Source: JAGPUQ01 sp041594335
Lineage (GTDB): Bacteria; Pseudomonadota; Gammaproteobacteria; Pseudomonadales; Porticoccaceae
Assembly (NCBI GenBank): GCA_041594335.1
Contig: JBFHML010000009.1
Coordinates: 1-58,997, forward strand
Direction: 5' to 3'
Length of the DNA stretch: 58,997 bases
A program made the translations under genes and the position numbers. The notes below the pieces were generated by a model. The model was not told where the DNA came from and did not search any database. It worked only from the letters and a program-made list of their open reading frames with translations. This document shows positions 18,149 to 26,889 of the stretch, one piece after another (the stretch's first letter is position 1; each line of letters opens with the position of its first letter).

Positions 18149-19375
18149 ATGAAAAAGACCCTGCTTGGTGCCGCCATTGCGGCGGTGCTGGCATCCCCCG
18201 TGCTCTATGCTGCGCCGGCGCAGCGTGATTCAGAGCCGACCATGGCTGAGGTGCTACGCCTGCTCAAAGCGCAACAGGCGGAAATTGAAGCGCTGAAGGC
18301 GCGCTTGAGCGAGACCGACACCAAGGTTGAGCAGACAGCAACCGCGGTGGAGGCGACTGCGAGCGCGGTAGAGAGTGCCAGCCAGCGTAATGAAACCTAT
18401 GCCAAGGTGGCGGATTGGGCCGAGCGCACCCAGATCGGTGGCTATGGCGAAGTCCACTACAACAACAAAGAAAACGGCAAGACCGACCAAATCGATGCGC
18501 ACCGGTTTGTCATGTTCCTCGCCCATGATTTCAATGATCGGGTGCGATTCTTCTCCGAGATTGAGCTGGAGCACTCTCTTGCCGGTGACGACAAGCCCGG
18601 TGAAGTGGAGCTGGAGCAGGCCTATGTGGAGTGGGATTACGCCGAACATCATAGTGCCAAGTTCGGTTTGTTCTTGTTGCCGGTGGGTATTCTCAACGAA
18701 ACCCACGAGCCCGAGACGTTCTACGGTGTCGAGCGCAACAACGTAGAAAGTCGGATTATTCCTACCACCTGGTGGGAGTCCGGGGTCATGTTGAGCGGCG
18801 ATATCGCTCCCGGGCTCCGCTATGATTTCGGTATGCACAGTGGCTTGGAAACCGATGCCTTTGATATCCGCGGCGGGCGTCAAAAATCCGCCGAGGCGGT
18901 GGCCGAAGATTTCGCCTACACCGGGCGTCTGAAATACACCGGCATTGCGGGACTGGAGTTGGCGGCAACCGTGAACTATCAGGAAGACTTGCTGCAAGGG
19001 TTGGTAGCCGGTGCCGATCAGGCCAGCGGGTTATTGTTTGAGACCCACGCCAGCTATCAGGCGGGCCCATTTGGTCTGCGTGCTCTCTACGCCCAGTGGG
19101 ACATCGACGGTGATCAGGCCGAGGCCGCCGGTCGCGATGAGCAGAACGGTTGGTATATCGAGCCTTCCTGGCGGTTGACCCCGAAGCTTGGGATTTTCAC
19201 GCGCTTCAGCGAGTGGGACACACGGGCGGGTGACAGTGTCGATACCGAAGTGGAACAATTCGACATCGGGCTCAACTACTGGGTGGTCGAAAACGTAGTG
19301 CTCAAGGCCGACTGGAGTGATCAGCAAAATGGCGACGGCGATACCTTCAACTTGGGTGTCGGCTGGAGTTTCTGA
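18149..19375 (+). CDS. Outer-membrane porin, N-terminal coiled coil (phosphate-selective O/P-like)
   Basis: 408 residues from the ATG at 18149, which has AAGAGGA upstream and a signal peptide MKKTLLGAAIAAVLASPVLY cut after an Ala-rich stretch. Residues about 28-85 form a heptad-like coiled coil (EVLRLLKAQQAEIEALKARL), as in trimeric porins. The rest is alternating aromatic/acidic beta strands ending in Phe (LGVGWSF), the outer-membrane assembly signal. It resembles phosphate-selective porin O/P family members, but substrate is not predictable. It starts a likely three-gene operon with the FMN-binding and PepSY genes (spacers 30 and -17 bp) and is divergent from the multicopper oxidase. Confidence 0.85.
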   Translation: MKKTLLGAAIAAVLASPVLYAAPAQRDSEPTMAEVLRLLKAQQAEIEALKARLSETDTKVEQTATAVEATASAVESASQRNETYAKVADWAERTQIGGYGEVHYNNKENGKTDQIDAHRFVMFLAHDFNDRVRFFSEIELEHSLAGDDKPGEVELEQAYVEWDYAEHHSAKFGLFLLPVGILNETHEPETFYGVERNNVESRIIPTTWWESGVMLSGDIAPGLRYDFGMHSGLETDAFDIRGGRQKSAEAVAEDFAYTGRLKYTGIAGLELAATVNYQEDLLQGLVAGADQASGLLFETHASYQAGPFGLRALYAQWDIDGDQAEAAGRDEQNGWYIEPSWRLTPKLGIFTRFSEWDTRAGDSVDTEVEQFDIGLNYWVVENVVLKADWSDQQNGDGDTFNLGVGWSF

Positions 19376-19405
19376 TCCTTGCGTCTAGGGAGTACAGCGA
19401 GGCTA

Positions 19406-19939
19406 ATGGGGTCGCGGGCAATACTGCTCGCGGCCCTGTTGGCATTGTGGCCCCTGCCTGGTGAGGCGCGAGGGGTTTATCTCACTGCCGAGGAGTTTCT
19501 GGGGGAGGCGTTTCCCGGTGTCGATCCGGAGCTCGAAACGCTGTGGCTCTCCCCGGAGCTCAAACAGCGGGCAGCGCGGATTCTCGATCATCCCCCAGCC
19601 GGGTTGCGGGTGCGTTTTTGGCGGTCAGACGCCCGAACCGCCTGGATCCTCGATGAGATTGGTAAGACGCATCCCATCACCATTGGTGTGGTTATCGAAG
19701 CGGGTGTTATCGCCGCCATCCGGGTGTTGGAGTTTCGCGAGTCTCGAGGTGACGAAGTCCGTTTTCCGTTCTTTACACAGCAGTTTGAGGGCGCAGGTTT
19801 GCGCGCTGGGGAGGCGTTGCGGCTCGATCGCACTATCGACGGCATCACGGGCGCGACGCTGTCGGTGGGCGCCATGCGGCGGGTAGCACGGCTGGCCTTG
19901 CTGTTTCACGCAGAGGTGACGAGTGACAGCGACTCGTGA
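19406..19939 (+). CDS. Exported FMN-binding domain protein, predicted ApbE-flavinylated
   Basis: 177 residues from the ATG at 19406 (GCGAGG upstream); a TTG at 19379 is in frame but less likely. A signal peptide (ILLAALLALWPLPGEARG) leads into an FMN-bind domain. DGITGATLS matches the ApbE flavin-transferase site Dxx(S/T)GATx(S/T) of NqrC and RnfG, so FMN is probably attached covalently to the Thr of GATLS. Such extracytoplasmic flavoproteins relay electrons. The next gene overlaps by 17 bp and encodes a PepSY membrane protein, a common partner. ApbE is not in the window. Confidence 0.8.
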   Translation: MGSRAILLAALLALWPLPGEARGVYLTAEEFLGEAFPGVDPELETLWLSPELKQRAARILDHPPAGLRVRFWRSDARTAWILDEIGKTHPITIGVVIEAGVIAAIRVLEFRESRGDEVRFPFFTQQFEGAGLRAGEALRLDRTIDGITGATLSVGAMRRVARLALLFHAEVTSDSDS

Positions 19940-20660
19940 GCAGGGCGGCGCCTTGAGGCGTTGGCACCGGCGGTTGGGGGTGCTGGCGGCGCTCTTCGTG
20001 ATCTTGCTTGCCTTTACCGGATTTGCCCTCAATCATGCGGCTGCGCTGCAGCTCGACCGGCTGGTGATTCGGTCGCCACAGATTCTTCGGTGGTATGGGA
20101 TTGAGTTGCCCGATCAGATAGCGGGCATTGCCGTGGGCGATCAGTGGGTCAGTCGTGTCGCCGAGGGGCTTTTCCTCGATCAGCGCCAGGTGGCGACCTG
20201 CCGTAGCGAACTGATTGGTGCAGTGGTTGTAGAGGAACAGTTGGCAGTGGCTTGTCAGCGTGAGCTGCTGTTGTTCACCAGGGAAGGGCTGCTGATCGAC
20301 CGGATCGACCCGACGTACCGACTGCCGGTGCCGGTGGACGCCTTGGGGCAGGCCGCGGAGGGGCTGGTTTTGCGCGCCCGCGGGCAGGTGTTGCGCGTGT
20401 TGCCCGAAGCACCGGAATTCCTCGCACTCGAATCCGAAACGGTGCGCTGGTCGCAGTTGCAACCGCTGCCCCCGCCGCTGGTAGCGGCGCTCGCCCCCTT
20501 TGCTGCAGGTGACGAGCTGACGCTGGAGCGGTTGGTGCTCGATCTACACAGCGGGCGCCTACTGGGGGTGCGGGGCGTGTGGCTGATGGATGCCGTGGCC
20601 GTCGCCATGGTCGTGCTCGCGCTGACCGGGCTCGTCGCTTGGCGGCGCAGCATGCGCTGA
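19923..20660 (+). CDS. PepSY-associated transmembrane protein
   Basis: 245 residues starting at a GTG inside the end of the FMN-binding gene. The helix LGVLAALFVILLAFTGFALN follows RRWHRRLG. The last helix, VWLMDAVAVAMVVLALTGLV, follows LDLHSGRLLG; this paired LHxGrllG/TGlxxW signature defines PepSY-TM-like proteins. The central 170 residues should be periplasmic. The conserved His residues near the membrane could bind haem, as proposed for PepSY reductases that pass electrons to a flavinylated FMN-bind partner. That electron-transfer role is inferred from family and context. Confidence 0.78.
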   Translation: MTATREQGGALRRWHRRLGVLAALFVILLAFTGFALNHAAALQLDRLVIRSPQILRWYGIELPDQIAGIAVGDQWVSRVAEGLFLDQRQVATCRSELIGAVVVEEQLAVACQRELLLFTREGLLIDRIDPTYRLPVPVDALGQAAEGLVLRARGQVLRVLPEAPEFLALESETVRWSQLQPLPPPLVAALAPFAAGDELTLERLVLDLHSGRLLGVRGVWLMDAVAVAMVVLALTGLVAWRRSMR

Positions 20661-20674
20661 GCCTGGTGCTCCCC

Positions 20675-20866
20675 TCAGTCGTTTTCGGGGCGGATATCGA
20701 GCGTAATTTCGTCCTGGTCCAAGACTCGAACCTGTACCAGCATGGGCCGACAGCACACCGGGCAATCTTCCGTATAGTCTTGCTCTGCAAGTGACGTGTC
20801 CACGATCAGGTCGATGGGCTCGCCGCAACAGGGGCAGTGCGCGGACAGGAGTTCGGTGCCATTCAT
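20675..20866 (-). CDS. CPXCG motif-containing cysteine-rich protein
   Basis: 63 residues from the ATG at 20866. Two zinc-ribbon knuckles are visible, CPCCGEPI and CPVCCRPM, with an acidic C-terminus (DIRPEND). The family is small, widespread in gammaproteobacteria and functionally uncharacterised. A longer in-frame start at 20947 would add another Cys-x2-Cys (CDSC) but is not expected for the family. It lies convergent to the PepSY gene (14 bp apart) and divergent from the thiolase. Confidence 0.82.
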   Translation of the reverse strand: MNGTELLSAHCPCCGEPIDLIVDTSLAEQDYTEDCPVCCRPMLVQVRVLDQDEITLDIRPEND

Positions 20867-21021
20867 CGCGATGCAGCTATCACACTGGGGTCCGCTAGTG
20901 TAACCGGCGTGGTTCCATGTCCCCAGTTCGCTGGCGAACGCTGCCATCCATGTGCAATCCGTCGGCAGGCCTTACAATGAGCGCCGAAGTCCACGCCTTA
21001 CTGAACTGAGAGGAGATCCCC

Positions 21022-22200
21022 ATGGCGGAAGCATTTATCGTCGGTGCCTTGCGCACCGCTACCGGTCGTAATCGCGGCCGGCTCAGCAAAATTCACCCCG
21101 TGGATTTGGGGGCGATGTTGGTGGACGGACTGCTGGAGCAGGTCGGCGTAGAACCCCAGGCTGTGGACGATCTCATCTTCGGCTGTGTGTCCCAGTACGG
21201 CGCCCAGACGGGCAATGTGGCGCGCAACGTCGCGCTTGCCTCCCAGCTCGGCGAGGCGGTGCCTGGGGTCAGTGTCGATCGGCAGTGTGGCTCGGCGCAG
21301 CAGGCCATTCATTTCGGTGCCCAGGCAGTGATGTCCGGTACCCAGGATCTGGTCATCGCCGGGGGTGTGGAATCCATGTCCCAGGTGCCCATGTTCTCTG
21401 CAGTGCAAGATGCCCAGGACAAGGGGCGTGGTGATCCCAAGAGCGATCGTCTCGAAGCACGCTATCCGGGTGTCGAGTTCAGCCAGTTCATGGGTGCCGA
21501 GATGTTGGCCAAGAAATATGAGATCACCCGGGAGGCGCTCGATGCCTTCGGCTACGAGAGCCATATGAAGGCGGCAGCGGCCACGGAGAGCGGCAAATTT
21601 CGCGACGAGATACTCCCCATCGAACTGATCGCCGAGGACGGCCGCGCGATCGTGCACGATACCGATGAGGGGATTCGCCCCAACGCCAGCCTGGAGGCGA
21701 TGGCGACCTTGGAGCCTTTGGCGCCAGGTGGGGTCATCACCGCAGGGACCGCCAGCCAGATCAGCGACGGCGCTGCGGCCATCATGCTCGCCAATGCCGA
21801 GGCGGTGAAGCGACATGGACTCAAGCCGCGGGCCCGGATTCATGCCTTGGCGGTGGTCGGCTCAGACCCGGTGATTATGCTCGAGGGGCCGATCCCGGCG
21901 ACCCGCAAGGCCCTTGAGCGCGCTGGCCTGACCATCGACGATATCGACCTCTACGAAGTCAACGAGGCGTTTGGTTCGGTGCCGCTGGCTTGGGCCAAGG
22001 CGGTCGGCGCCGATCCGGCGAAACTCAACGTCAACGGTGGTGCCCAGGCCAATGGCCACCCACTCGGCTGTACCGGGGCCAAGCTCATGACCACCCTGCT
22101 CAACGAATTGGAACGGCGCCAGGGGCGGTATGGATTGCTCGCGATCTGTGAGGGCGGCGGCACGGCGAATGCCACCATCATTGAGCGCCTGGACCCCTGA
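21022..22200 (+). CDS. Thiolase family protein (acetyl-CoA C-acyltransferase)
   Basis: 392 residues. The nucleophilic Cys lies in VDRQCGSAQQAIHFGAQ (about 89). The His loop is NVNGGAQANGHPLGCTGAKL, and the second catalytic Cys is in LLAICEGGGTANATI. The canonical loop reads GGAIALGHPLGASG; the Gln-Ala-Asn variant here is unusual and close to the CoA/substrate pocket. It cleaves 3-ketoacyl-CoA in degradation or condenses acetyl-CoA. It is preceded by GAGAGGAGAT and a TACAAT -10-like box at 20973. It lies alone, not beside a hydratase/dehydrogenase gene, so the pathway cannot be fixed; prmB follows 26 bp later. Confidence 0.9.
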   Translation: MAEAFIVGALRTATGRNRGRLSKIHPVDLGAMLVDGLLEQVGVEPQAVDDLIFGCVSQYGAQTGNVARNVALASQLGEAVPGVSVDRQCGSAQQAIHFGAQAVMSGTQDLVIAGGVESMSQVPMFSAVQDAQDKGRGDPKSDRLEARYPGVEFSQFMGAEMLAKKYEITREALDAFGYESHMKAAAATESGKFRDEILPIELIAEDGRAIVHDTDEGIRPNASLEAMATLEPLAPGGVITAGTASQISDGAAAIMLANAEAVKRHGLKPRARIHALAVVGSDPVIMLEGPIPATRKALERAGLTIDDIDLYEVNEAFGSVPLAWAKAVGADPAKLNVNGGAQANGHPLGCTGAKLMTTLLNELERRQGRYGLLAICEGGGTANATIIERLDP

Positions 22201-22226
22201 GCGGGCCGTCGGTGCGGAGAGCCCCC

Positions 22227-23132
22227 ATGCAGCACGAATGTTTCGAACAGCTTCACACGGTGCGCGATTTCGTGCGCTGGGGTGCCAGTCACTTCAATGC
22301 ATCTGGACTCTGGTTCGGGCATGGCACGGACAATGCGTGGGATGAGGCGGTCGCATTGGTATGCGCCGCCTTGCATTTGCCGCTGGATGTCGGAGCACAG
22401 GTGCTGGACGCCCGGCTCACGGATACGGAGAAAGGCGCGGTGCTCGAACACTTCGAGCGCCGTGTCAGTGAGCGCAAACCCGCCCCCTATATCACGGGCG
22501 AGGCTTGGTTCGCGGGACTCCGCTTTATTGTCGACGAGCGGGTCTTGGTGCCGCGCTCGCCGTTCGCCGAGTTGATCGAGCGCGAGTTCCAACCCTGGCT
22601 GTCCTATTCGCCGGAGCGCATTCTGGACCTCTGTACGGGCTCCGGTTGCATCGGTATCGCCTGTGCCCTGGCATTCCCCGATGCCGAGGTCGATCTCGTC
22701 GATCTGTCGCCCGAAGCCCTGGAAGTGGCGGACCTGAATATCGCACGGCATCGGCTGGAGCGCCGGGTGCGCGCGATCGAATCCGATCTGTTCGAGGAGC
22801 TCGATGAGGCCTATGACCTGATTGTCTGCAATCCACCCTATGTGGATGCCGATGATTATGCGGAAATGCCGGAAGAATATCGCTGGGAGCCGGAGCAGGC
22901 GCTGGCGGCCGGCGTCGACGGTCTGGACGTGGTGCGCAGAATTCTGCGGGACGCTCCCGACTGGTTGGAGGATGAGGGGATGCTGTTCGTCGAGGTGGGC
23001 AACTCGGCCGTCGCGTTAGAGGAGCGCTATCCCGAGATTGCCTTTACCTGGGTGGATCTGGAGCGCGGCGGTGACGGCATCTTCGTGTTTAGCCGTGAGG
23101 AGTTGCTCGCGGTGCAGGAGTTGCTGGACTGA
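22227..23132 (+). CDS. prmB: 50S ribosomal protein L3 N5-glutamine methyltransferase
   Basis: 301 residues from the ATG at 22227 with GGAGAG upstream; an in-frame GTG at 22212 is less likely. The SAM site is LDLCTGSGCIGIACA, and the glutamine-methylating signature is NPPYVDADDY. AEMPEEYRWEPEQALAAG is typical of PrmB rather than PrmC. It methylates a Gln side chain of ribosomal protein L3 during 50S assembly. The chorismate synthase gene follows; prmB-aroC adjacency is common in gammaproteobacteria. Confidence 0.94.
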   Translation: MQHECFEQLHTVRDFVRWGASHFNASGLWFGHGTDNAWDEAVALVCAALHLPLDVGAQVLDARLTDTEKGAVLEHFERRVSERKPAPYITGEAWFAGLRFIVDERVLVPRSPFAELIEREFQPWLSYSPERILDLCTGSGCIGIACALAFPDAEVDLVDLSPEALEVADLNIARHRLERRVRAIESDLFEELDEAYDLIVCNPPYVDADDYAEMPEEYRWEPEQALAAGVDGLDVVRRILRDAPDWLEDEGMLFVEVGNSAVALEERYPEIAFTWVDLERGGDGIFVFSREELLAVQELLD

Positions 23133-23239
23133 CATGCTGGTCCGGCACCTCCTGAAATCTTTGGTTTCGCAGCCGCAGAACGCGGCGCCGCACCGCACGG
23201 TTAAGTTACAATTCCCCATCCTCCGCGCGGGAGCCCGCA

Positions 23240-24337
23240 GTGGCCGGCAATACTTTCGGCAGACTCTTCACTGTAACGACCTTTGGCGAGAGCCACGGTC
23301 CCGCACTCGGCTGCATCGTCGACGGTTGTCCGCCGGGATTCAGCCTCACTGAGGCGGATCTGCAGCGGGATTTGGATCGTCGTAAGCCGGGCCAGTCGCG
23401 CTATACCACGCAGCGTCGAGAAGCGGACCAGGTGCGTATTTTGTCCGGGGTGTTCGAGGGCGTGACTACCGGCACGCCGATTGGATTGCTGATCGAGAAT
23501 ACCGACCAGCGATCCAAGGATTATCGCGATATCGCCCGGACTTTTCGCCCCGCGCATGCCGATTACAGCTATTTCCAAAAGTACGGCGTACGCGATTATC
23601 GTGGCGGTGGTCGTGCCTCGGCACGGGAGACGGCGATGCGGGTGGCAGCTGGTGGCATCGCACGCAAGTATCTTCGCGAGCGATTTGGCGTCGAGATTCG
23701 CGGATACCTGCGTCGCCTGGGCCCACTGGCCGCTGCCGAGCTGGATTGGGCGGAAGTAGAGCGCAACCCGTTTTTCTCTCCGGATGCGGCCTTGGTGCCG
23801 AAGCTCGAAGCATTCATGCAGGCGCTGGCCAAGGAAGGTGATTCGATTGGTGCCGAGATCGCGGTACAGGCCACCGGTGTGCCGCCTGGCTGGGGCGAGC
23901 CGGTATTCGACAAATTAGATGCCGACATCGCCGGTGCGATGATGAGCATCAATGCTGTTAAGGCCGTCGCCATGGGAGACGGCTTCGACGTGGTCGAGCA
24001 GCGAGGCACCCAGCACCGTGATGAAATGACTCCACAGGGATTTTTGTCCAATCATGCCGGTGGGGTGCTCGGGGGCATTTCCAGTGGTCAGGACATCCTG
24101 GTGCGCCTGGCGCTGAAGCCGACCTCTAGTTTGCGCTTGCCGGGGCAGGGTATCGATCTTGATGGTGCCGCAGCCGAGGTGATTACCACGGGGCGTCACG
24201 ATCCCTGCGTTGGTATTCGGGCTGTACCCATCGCCGAGGCCATGCTCGCTTTGGTACTGATGGATCACGCGTTGCGCCACCGAGGCCAGAATGCGGATGT
24301 GGTCAGCGGTCTATCTCCGCTGGGCAGTGGGCCCTGA
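23240..24337 (+). CDS. aroC: Chorismate synthase
   Basis: 365 residues from a GTG at 23240. TFGESHGPALGCIVDGCPPG, RRKPGQSRYTTQRREADQV and GGGRASARETAMRVAAGGIA are the three chorismate synthase signatures. The C-terminal motif RHDPCVGIRAVPIAEAM is intact. It converts EPSP to chorismate using reduced FMN as the last step of the shikimate pathway. It lies 107 bp after prmB, and the MFS gene begins at its stop codon. Confidence 0.96.
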   Translation: MAGNTFGRLFTVTTFGESHGPALGCIVDGCPPGFSLTEADLQRDLDRRKPGQSRYTTQRREADQVRILSGVFEGVTTGTPIGLLIENTDQRSKDYRDIARTFRPAHADYSYFQKYGVRDYRGGGRASARETAMRVAAGGIARKYLRERFGVEIRGYLRRLGPLAAAELDWAEVERNPFFSPDAALVPKLEAFMQALAKEGDSIGAEIAVQATGVPPGWGEPVFDKLDADIAGAMMSINAVKAVAMGDGFDVVEQRGTQHRDEMTPQGFLSNHAGGVLGGISSGQDILVRLALKPTSSLRLPGQGIDLDGAAAEVITTGRHDPCVGIRAVPIAEAMLALVLMDHALRHRGQNADVVSGLSPLGSGP

Positions 24338-25504
24338 TTGCCGGACGCGCGCCTAGCCAACCCGATTCCCTATTGGCGGCTCTCGGGGTTTTACTTTTTC
24401 TATTTTGCGCTGCTGGGCGGCTTGTATCCCTATTGGTCGCTGTATCTGGACGCGCGAGGGTTGACCGCCGAGCAGATTGGGACGTTACTGGCCATTCCCT
24501 TGGTCACCAAGATTGCGGCTCCCAACCTGTGGAGTTGGCTGGCCGATGCCAGCGGCCGACGGCTCGGCATCATTCGTCTTGGCGCGCTGCTCGCGCTGGT
24601 CTGCTTTACCGCCATTTTTTTCGCCGAAAGTTTGCTGGCGTTGGCGTTGGTTCTGGTCGGTTACAGCTTCTTCTGGAACGCGGTCTTGCCGCAGTACGAA
24701 GTGATTACCTTGGGTTTTCTCGGCGCGCACCCGGAGCGCTATAGCCGAATCCGACTATGGGGATCTGTCGGGTTTATCGCCGCTGTAGTGGGCGCTGGCT
24801 ACAGCTTCGAATCCTGGGGCATCGAGCTGTTTCCGGCGCTGGGCCTGGGGCTGCTGGCCGCGATTCTGGTCGCCAGCCTGCTGGTGCCGCGGCCGCCGGA
24901 CGTCGTCGCTGATCACCGGCGACAGCCGCTGCACCTAGTCGTGCGACAGCGGGCGGTGTTCAGCTTCTTACTTTCGGGACTACTGCTGCAGGCTGCCCAC
25001 GGCGCCTATTACAGTTTCTTCAGTTTGCATCTGCAGGAGTTTGGCTACGGGCGAACGGCCATAGGTCTTTTGTGGTCGGTGGGCGTTGTCGCCGAGGTGC
25101 TGATATTCGCGGTAATGCACCGGGTTTTGTTGCGCTTTGGCGTGCGCGCGCTGCTACTGATCAGCCTTGCGTTGGCCGCATTGCGGTGGGGGCTGATCGG
25201 CCACTTCAGTGAGTGGATTACCGTACTGGTGATCGCCCAGACTCTCCACGCGTTCACCTTCGGTAGTTATCACGCCGCCGGGATTGAGACCATTCGGCGA
25301 TTGTTCGCCCACTCTGGTCAGGCTGGCGGTCAGGCGCTCTATGGGGCAGTGAGCTTTGGCTTGGGCGGTGCTCTGGGTTCCTGGATCGCGGGGCAATTAT
25401 GGCGGTTGGGGTCGGTGGTGATTTTTGACGTCGCCATGTGGCTGAGTGTATTGGCTCTCGCGATCAGCTGGTATGGGTTTCGCGACCCGCGTCTGAAGAA
25501 CTGA
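24338..25504 (+). CDS. MFS transporter, HcaT/MFS_1-like
   Basis: 388 residues with about 12 hydrophobic helices. The likely start is the TTG directly after the aroC TGA, so the two are probably translationally coupled. The opening YWRLSGFYFFYFALLGGLYP and the following LDARGLTAEQIGTLLAIPLV match the 3-phenylpropionate-transporter-like (HcaT/YcaD) branch. Members move small organic acids or remain uncharacterised. Its 3' end overlaps the convergent Rieske oxygenase gene by 41 bp. Confidence 0.83.
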   Translation: MPDARLANPIPYWRLSGFYFFYFALLGGLYPYWSLYLDARGLTAEQIGTLLAIPLVTKIAAPNLWSWLADASGRRLGIIRLGALLALVCFTAIFFAESLLALALVLVGYSFFWNAVLPQYEVITLGFLGAHPERYSRIRLWGSVGFIAAVVGAGYSFESWGIELFPALGLGLLAAILVASLLVPRPPDVVADHRRQPLHLVVRQRAVFSFLLSGLLLQAAHGAYYSFFSLHLQEFGYGRTAIGLLWSVGVVAEVLIFAVMHRVLLRFGVRALLLISLALAALRWGLIGHFSEWITVLVIAQTLHAFTFGSYHAAGIETIRRLFAHSGQAGGQALYGAVSFGLGGALGSWIAGQLWRLGSVVIFDVAMWLSVLALAISWYGFRDPRLKN

Positions 25505-26666
25505 AGTCGGTTGCTGTGCCGGTGACGGCGCGATGGATGGCGCGCTGAAAGTGCGCCAGCGCCGGTTCGTTGCGTCCGATCAAGACCTCGTCGATCACCC
25601 CAGAGAGGTAGCCCGTTTCCATTGCCGTCTGCATGGCGATGTCTTCACCGTCTACTGTGCGCAGTGCCAGATCGACATTGGCTTCCCAGTGGCGGTGCGC
25701 CTTGGCGGTCGTCGGTGGTTGCGGGATGTAGCAGTCGAACTGGATGATACAGCGGTCGGGACGATCCCCAGCGGGAAAGGTCCGCCAAGTCTCGACGTGA
25801 TCGCCTTGCATCACAAGCACGGTATTCGGGAACAGTTGGTAGGAAATTGCCGTGTGGCGGACGAAATCCCATTGTTCCTCGGGTTGTTCGCGGAGTGCTT
25901 CGATACTGCGTCGGATGACCGCTTCGCGCTGATGTAGGCCAAAGGCATCGAACAGACAGAGGTTGGGGAAAAAGATCGGGGCAACCGTATCGCGGTGTAG
26001 TGTGGCGAAATGATAAGCCTCGAGAAACGTGTCGATGGGCATTTTCCAGTTTGCGGCGCGCTCAAAGGTTTCGCTGTGATAGCGGCTGTAGCCTTCGAAA
26101 TCGTAAGCGGCCAACTCGGCGTCTAGCCCTGCGAGATGGGCATGGAGTGCCCCGTCGTCGAGGGTTTTGCCGGGCTCTGGCAGCAGCCACAACATCCCTG
26201 CGCGTTCAAGCAGCGGCAGGGGGATCAGTCCGCGCTGCTCGCGATCGATGCCGGGAAAAGAGCGTTGATCGGGGATCGCGATCAGGCGCCCCTGACGATC
26301 ATAGCGCCAGGCATGGTAGGGACAGCTGAACCCGCTGCTGCGTCCGCAATCCCGGGCCAGCGGTGCGCCGCGATGCCGGCACAGATTGACAAAGGCACGC
26401 ACTAGACCGTCATCCCCACGCACCAACAGAACCGGCAGCCCGGCGACCTGGTCCGTGGCGTAGGCGCCTTTCTCCGGGAGCCTGCCGGAGAGCCCCATGA
26501 ATAGCGGATACCGGCGAAACAACGTGCTGCGCTCACGGGCGAGCCATTGCGGATCCGTATAGGTCCAAACCGGGTTGTGCGTGACCTCGTCGGCCAAGTC
26601 CGTGGTCCGGGCGTCGATATGGGCAAGGGCCCGGCGCACCAAGGCGATATGAGTTGATCTGTGCAT
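25464..26666 (-). CDS. Rieske-type aromatic ring-hydroxylating oxygenase, alpha subunit
   Basis: 400 residues from MHRSTHIAL at 26666; an upstream in-frame start at 26708 exists. The [2Fe-2S] Rieske motif is CRH, 15 residues, then CPYHAW. The mononuclear iron site shows EAYHFATLH, with His residues five apart, and the third ligand is probably the Asp of GEDIAMQ. It would oxidise a substrate with O2 and electrons from a separate reductase; neither ferredoxin nor reductase is adjacent. The class also includes demethylases and steroid/carnitine oxygenases, so the substrate is open. It is divergent from the hydrolase-monooxygenase pair across a palindrome-rich spacer. Confidence 0.87.
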   Translation of the reverse strand: MHRSTHIALVRRALAHIDARTTDLADEVTHNPVWTYTDPQWLARERSTLFRRYPLFMGLSGRLPEKGAYATDQVAGLPVLLVRGDDGLVRAFVNLCRHRGAPLARDCGRSSGFSCPYHAWRYDRQGRLIAIPDQRSFPGIDREQRGLIPLPLLERAGMLWLLPEPGKTLDDGALHAHLAGLDAELAAYDFEGYSRYHSETFERAANWKMPIDTFLEAYHFATLHRDTVAPIFFPNLCLFDAFGLHQREAVIRRSIEALREQPEEQWDFVRHTAISYQLFPNTVLVMQGDHVETWRTFPAGDRPDRCIIQFDCYIPQPPTTAKAHRHWEANVDLALRTVDGEDIAMQTAMETGYLSGVIDEVLIGRNEPALAHFQRAIHRAVTGTATDFSSSDAGRETHTS

Positions 26667-26723
26667 GGGCAGTGCATCCTCGGTAGCTGGGCGCGGTCGC
26701 CGGACCAACCCGCGCCGCGGCCC

Positions 26724-26763
26724 AGCCGGCGAACAAATGACAAGCGCTTGTTATACGCCGGCT
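26724..26763. promoter_or_regulatory. Nested palindromes, candidate operator in Rieske/hydrolase spacer
   Basis: A perfect 12-bp palindrome ACAAGCGCTTGT (26740-26751) is flanked by a perfect 8-bp inverted pair, AGCCGGCG (26724-26731) and CGCCGGCT (26756-26763). The two centres are 2 bp apart. They lie between divergent catabolic genes, a normal place for a dimeric repressor or activator. The TetR regulator at 29.3 kb is a possible binder. Confidence 0.5.
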
Positions 26764-26787
26764 AACGCGTAATACCAAGTGAACTGG

Positions 26788-26816
26788 TTGACTGGGAGGT
26801 TACTACTGGGTAGGTT
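26788..26816 (+). promoter_or_regulatory. Candidate sigma-70 promoter for the hydrolase-monooxygenase pair
   Basis: TTGACT (26788-26793), 17-bp spacer, TAGGTT (26811-26816). The -35 is good and the -10 weak, which suits a regulated promoter. The hydrolase GTG start lies 73 bp further on. Confidence 0.4.
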
Positions 26817-26889
26817 GAGACTAGGTGGGGCGCAAGCGAGCCGGAACCGGCAAAGACCGGGCACCATACGCTAGGGGAGAGGACAGGCT

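Noticed and set aside
20926..20939. GTTCGCTGGCGAAC palindrome before the thiolase gene
   Set aside because: Only 6-bp arms with no supporting second copy; left as a chance palindrome.
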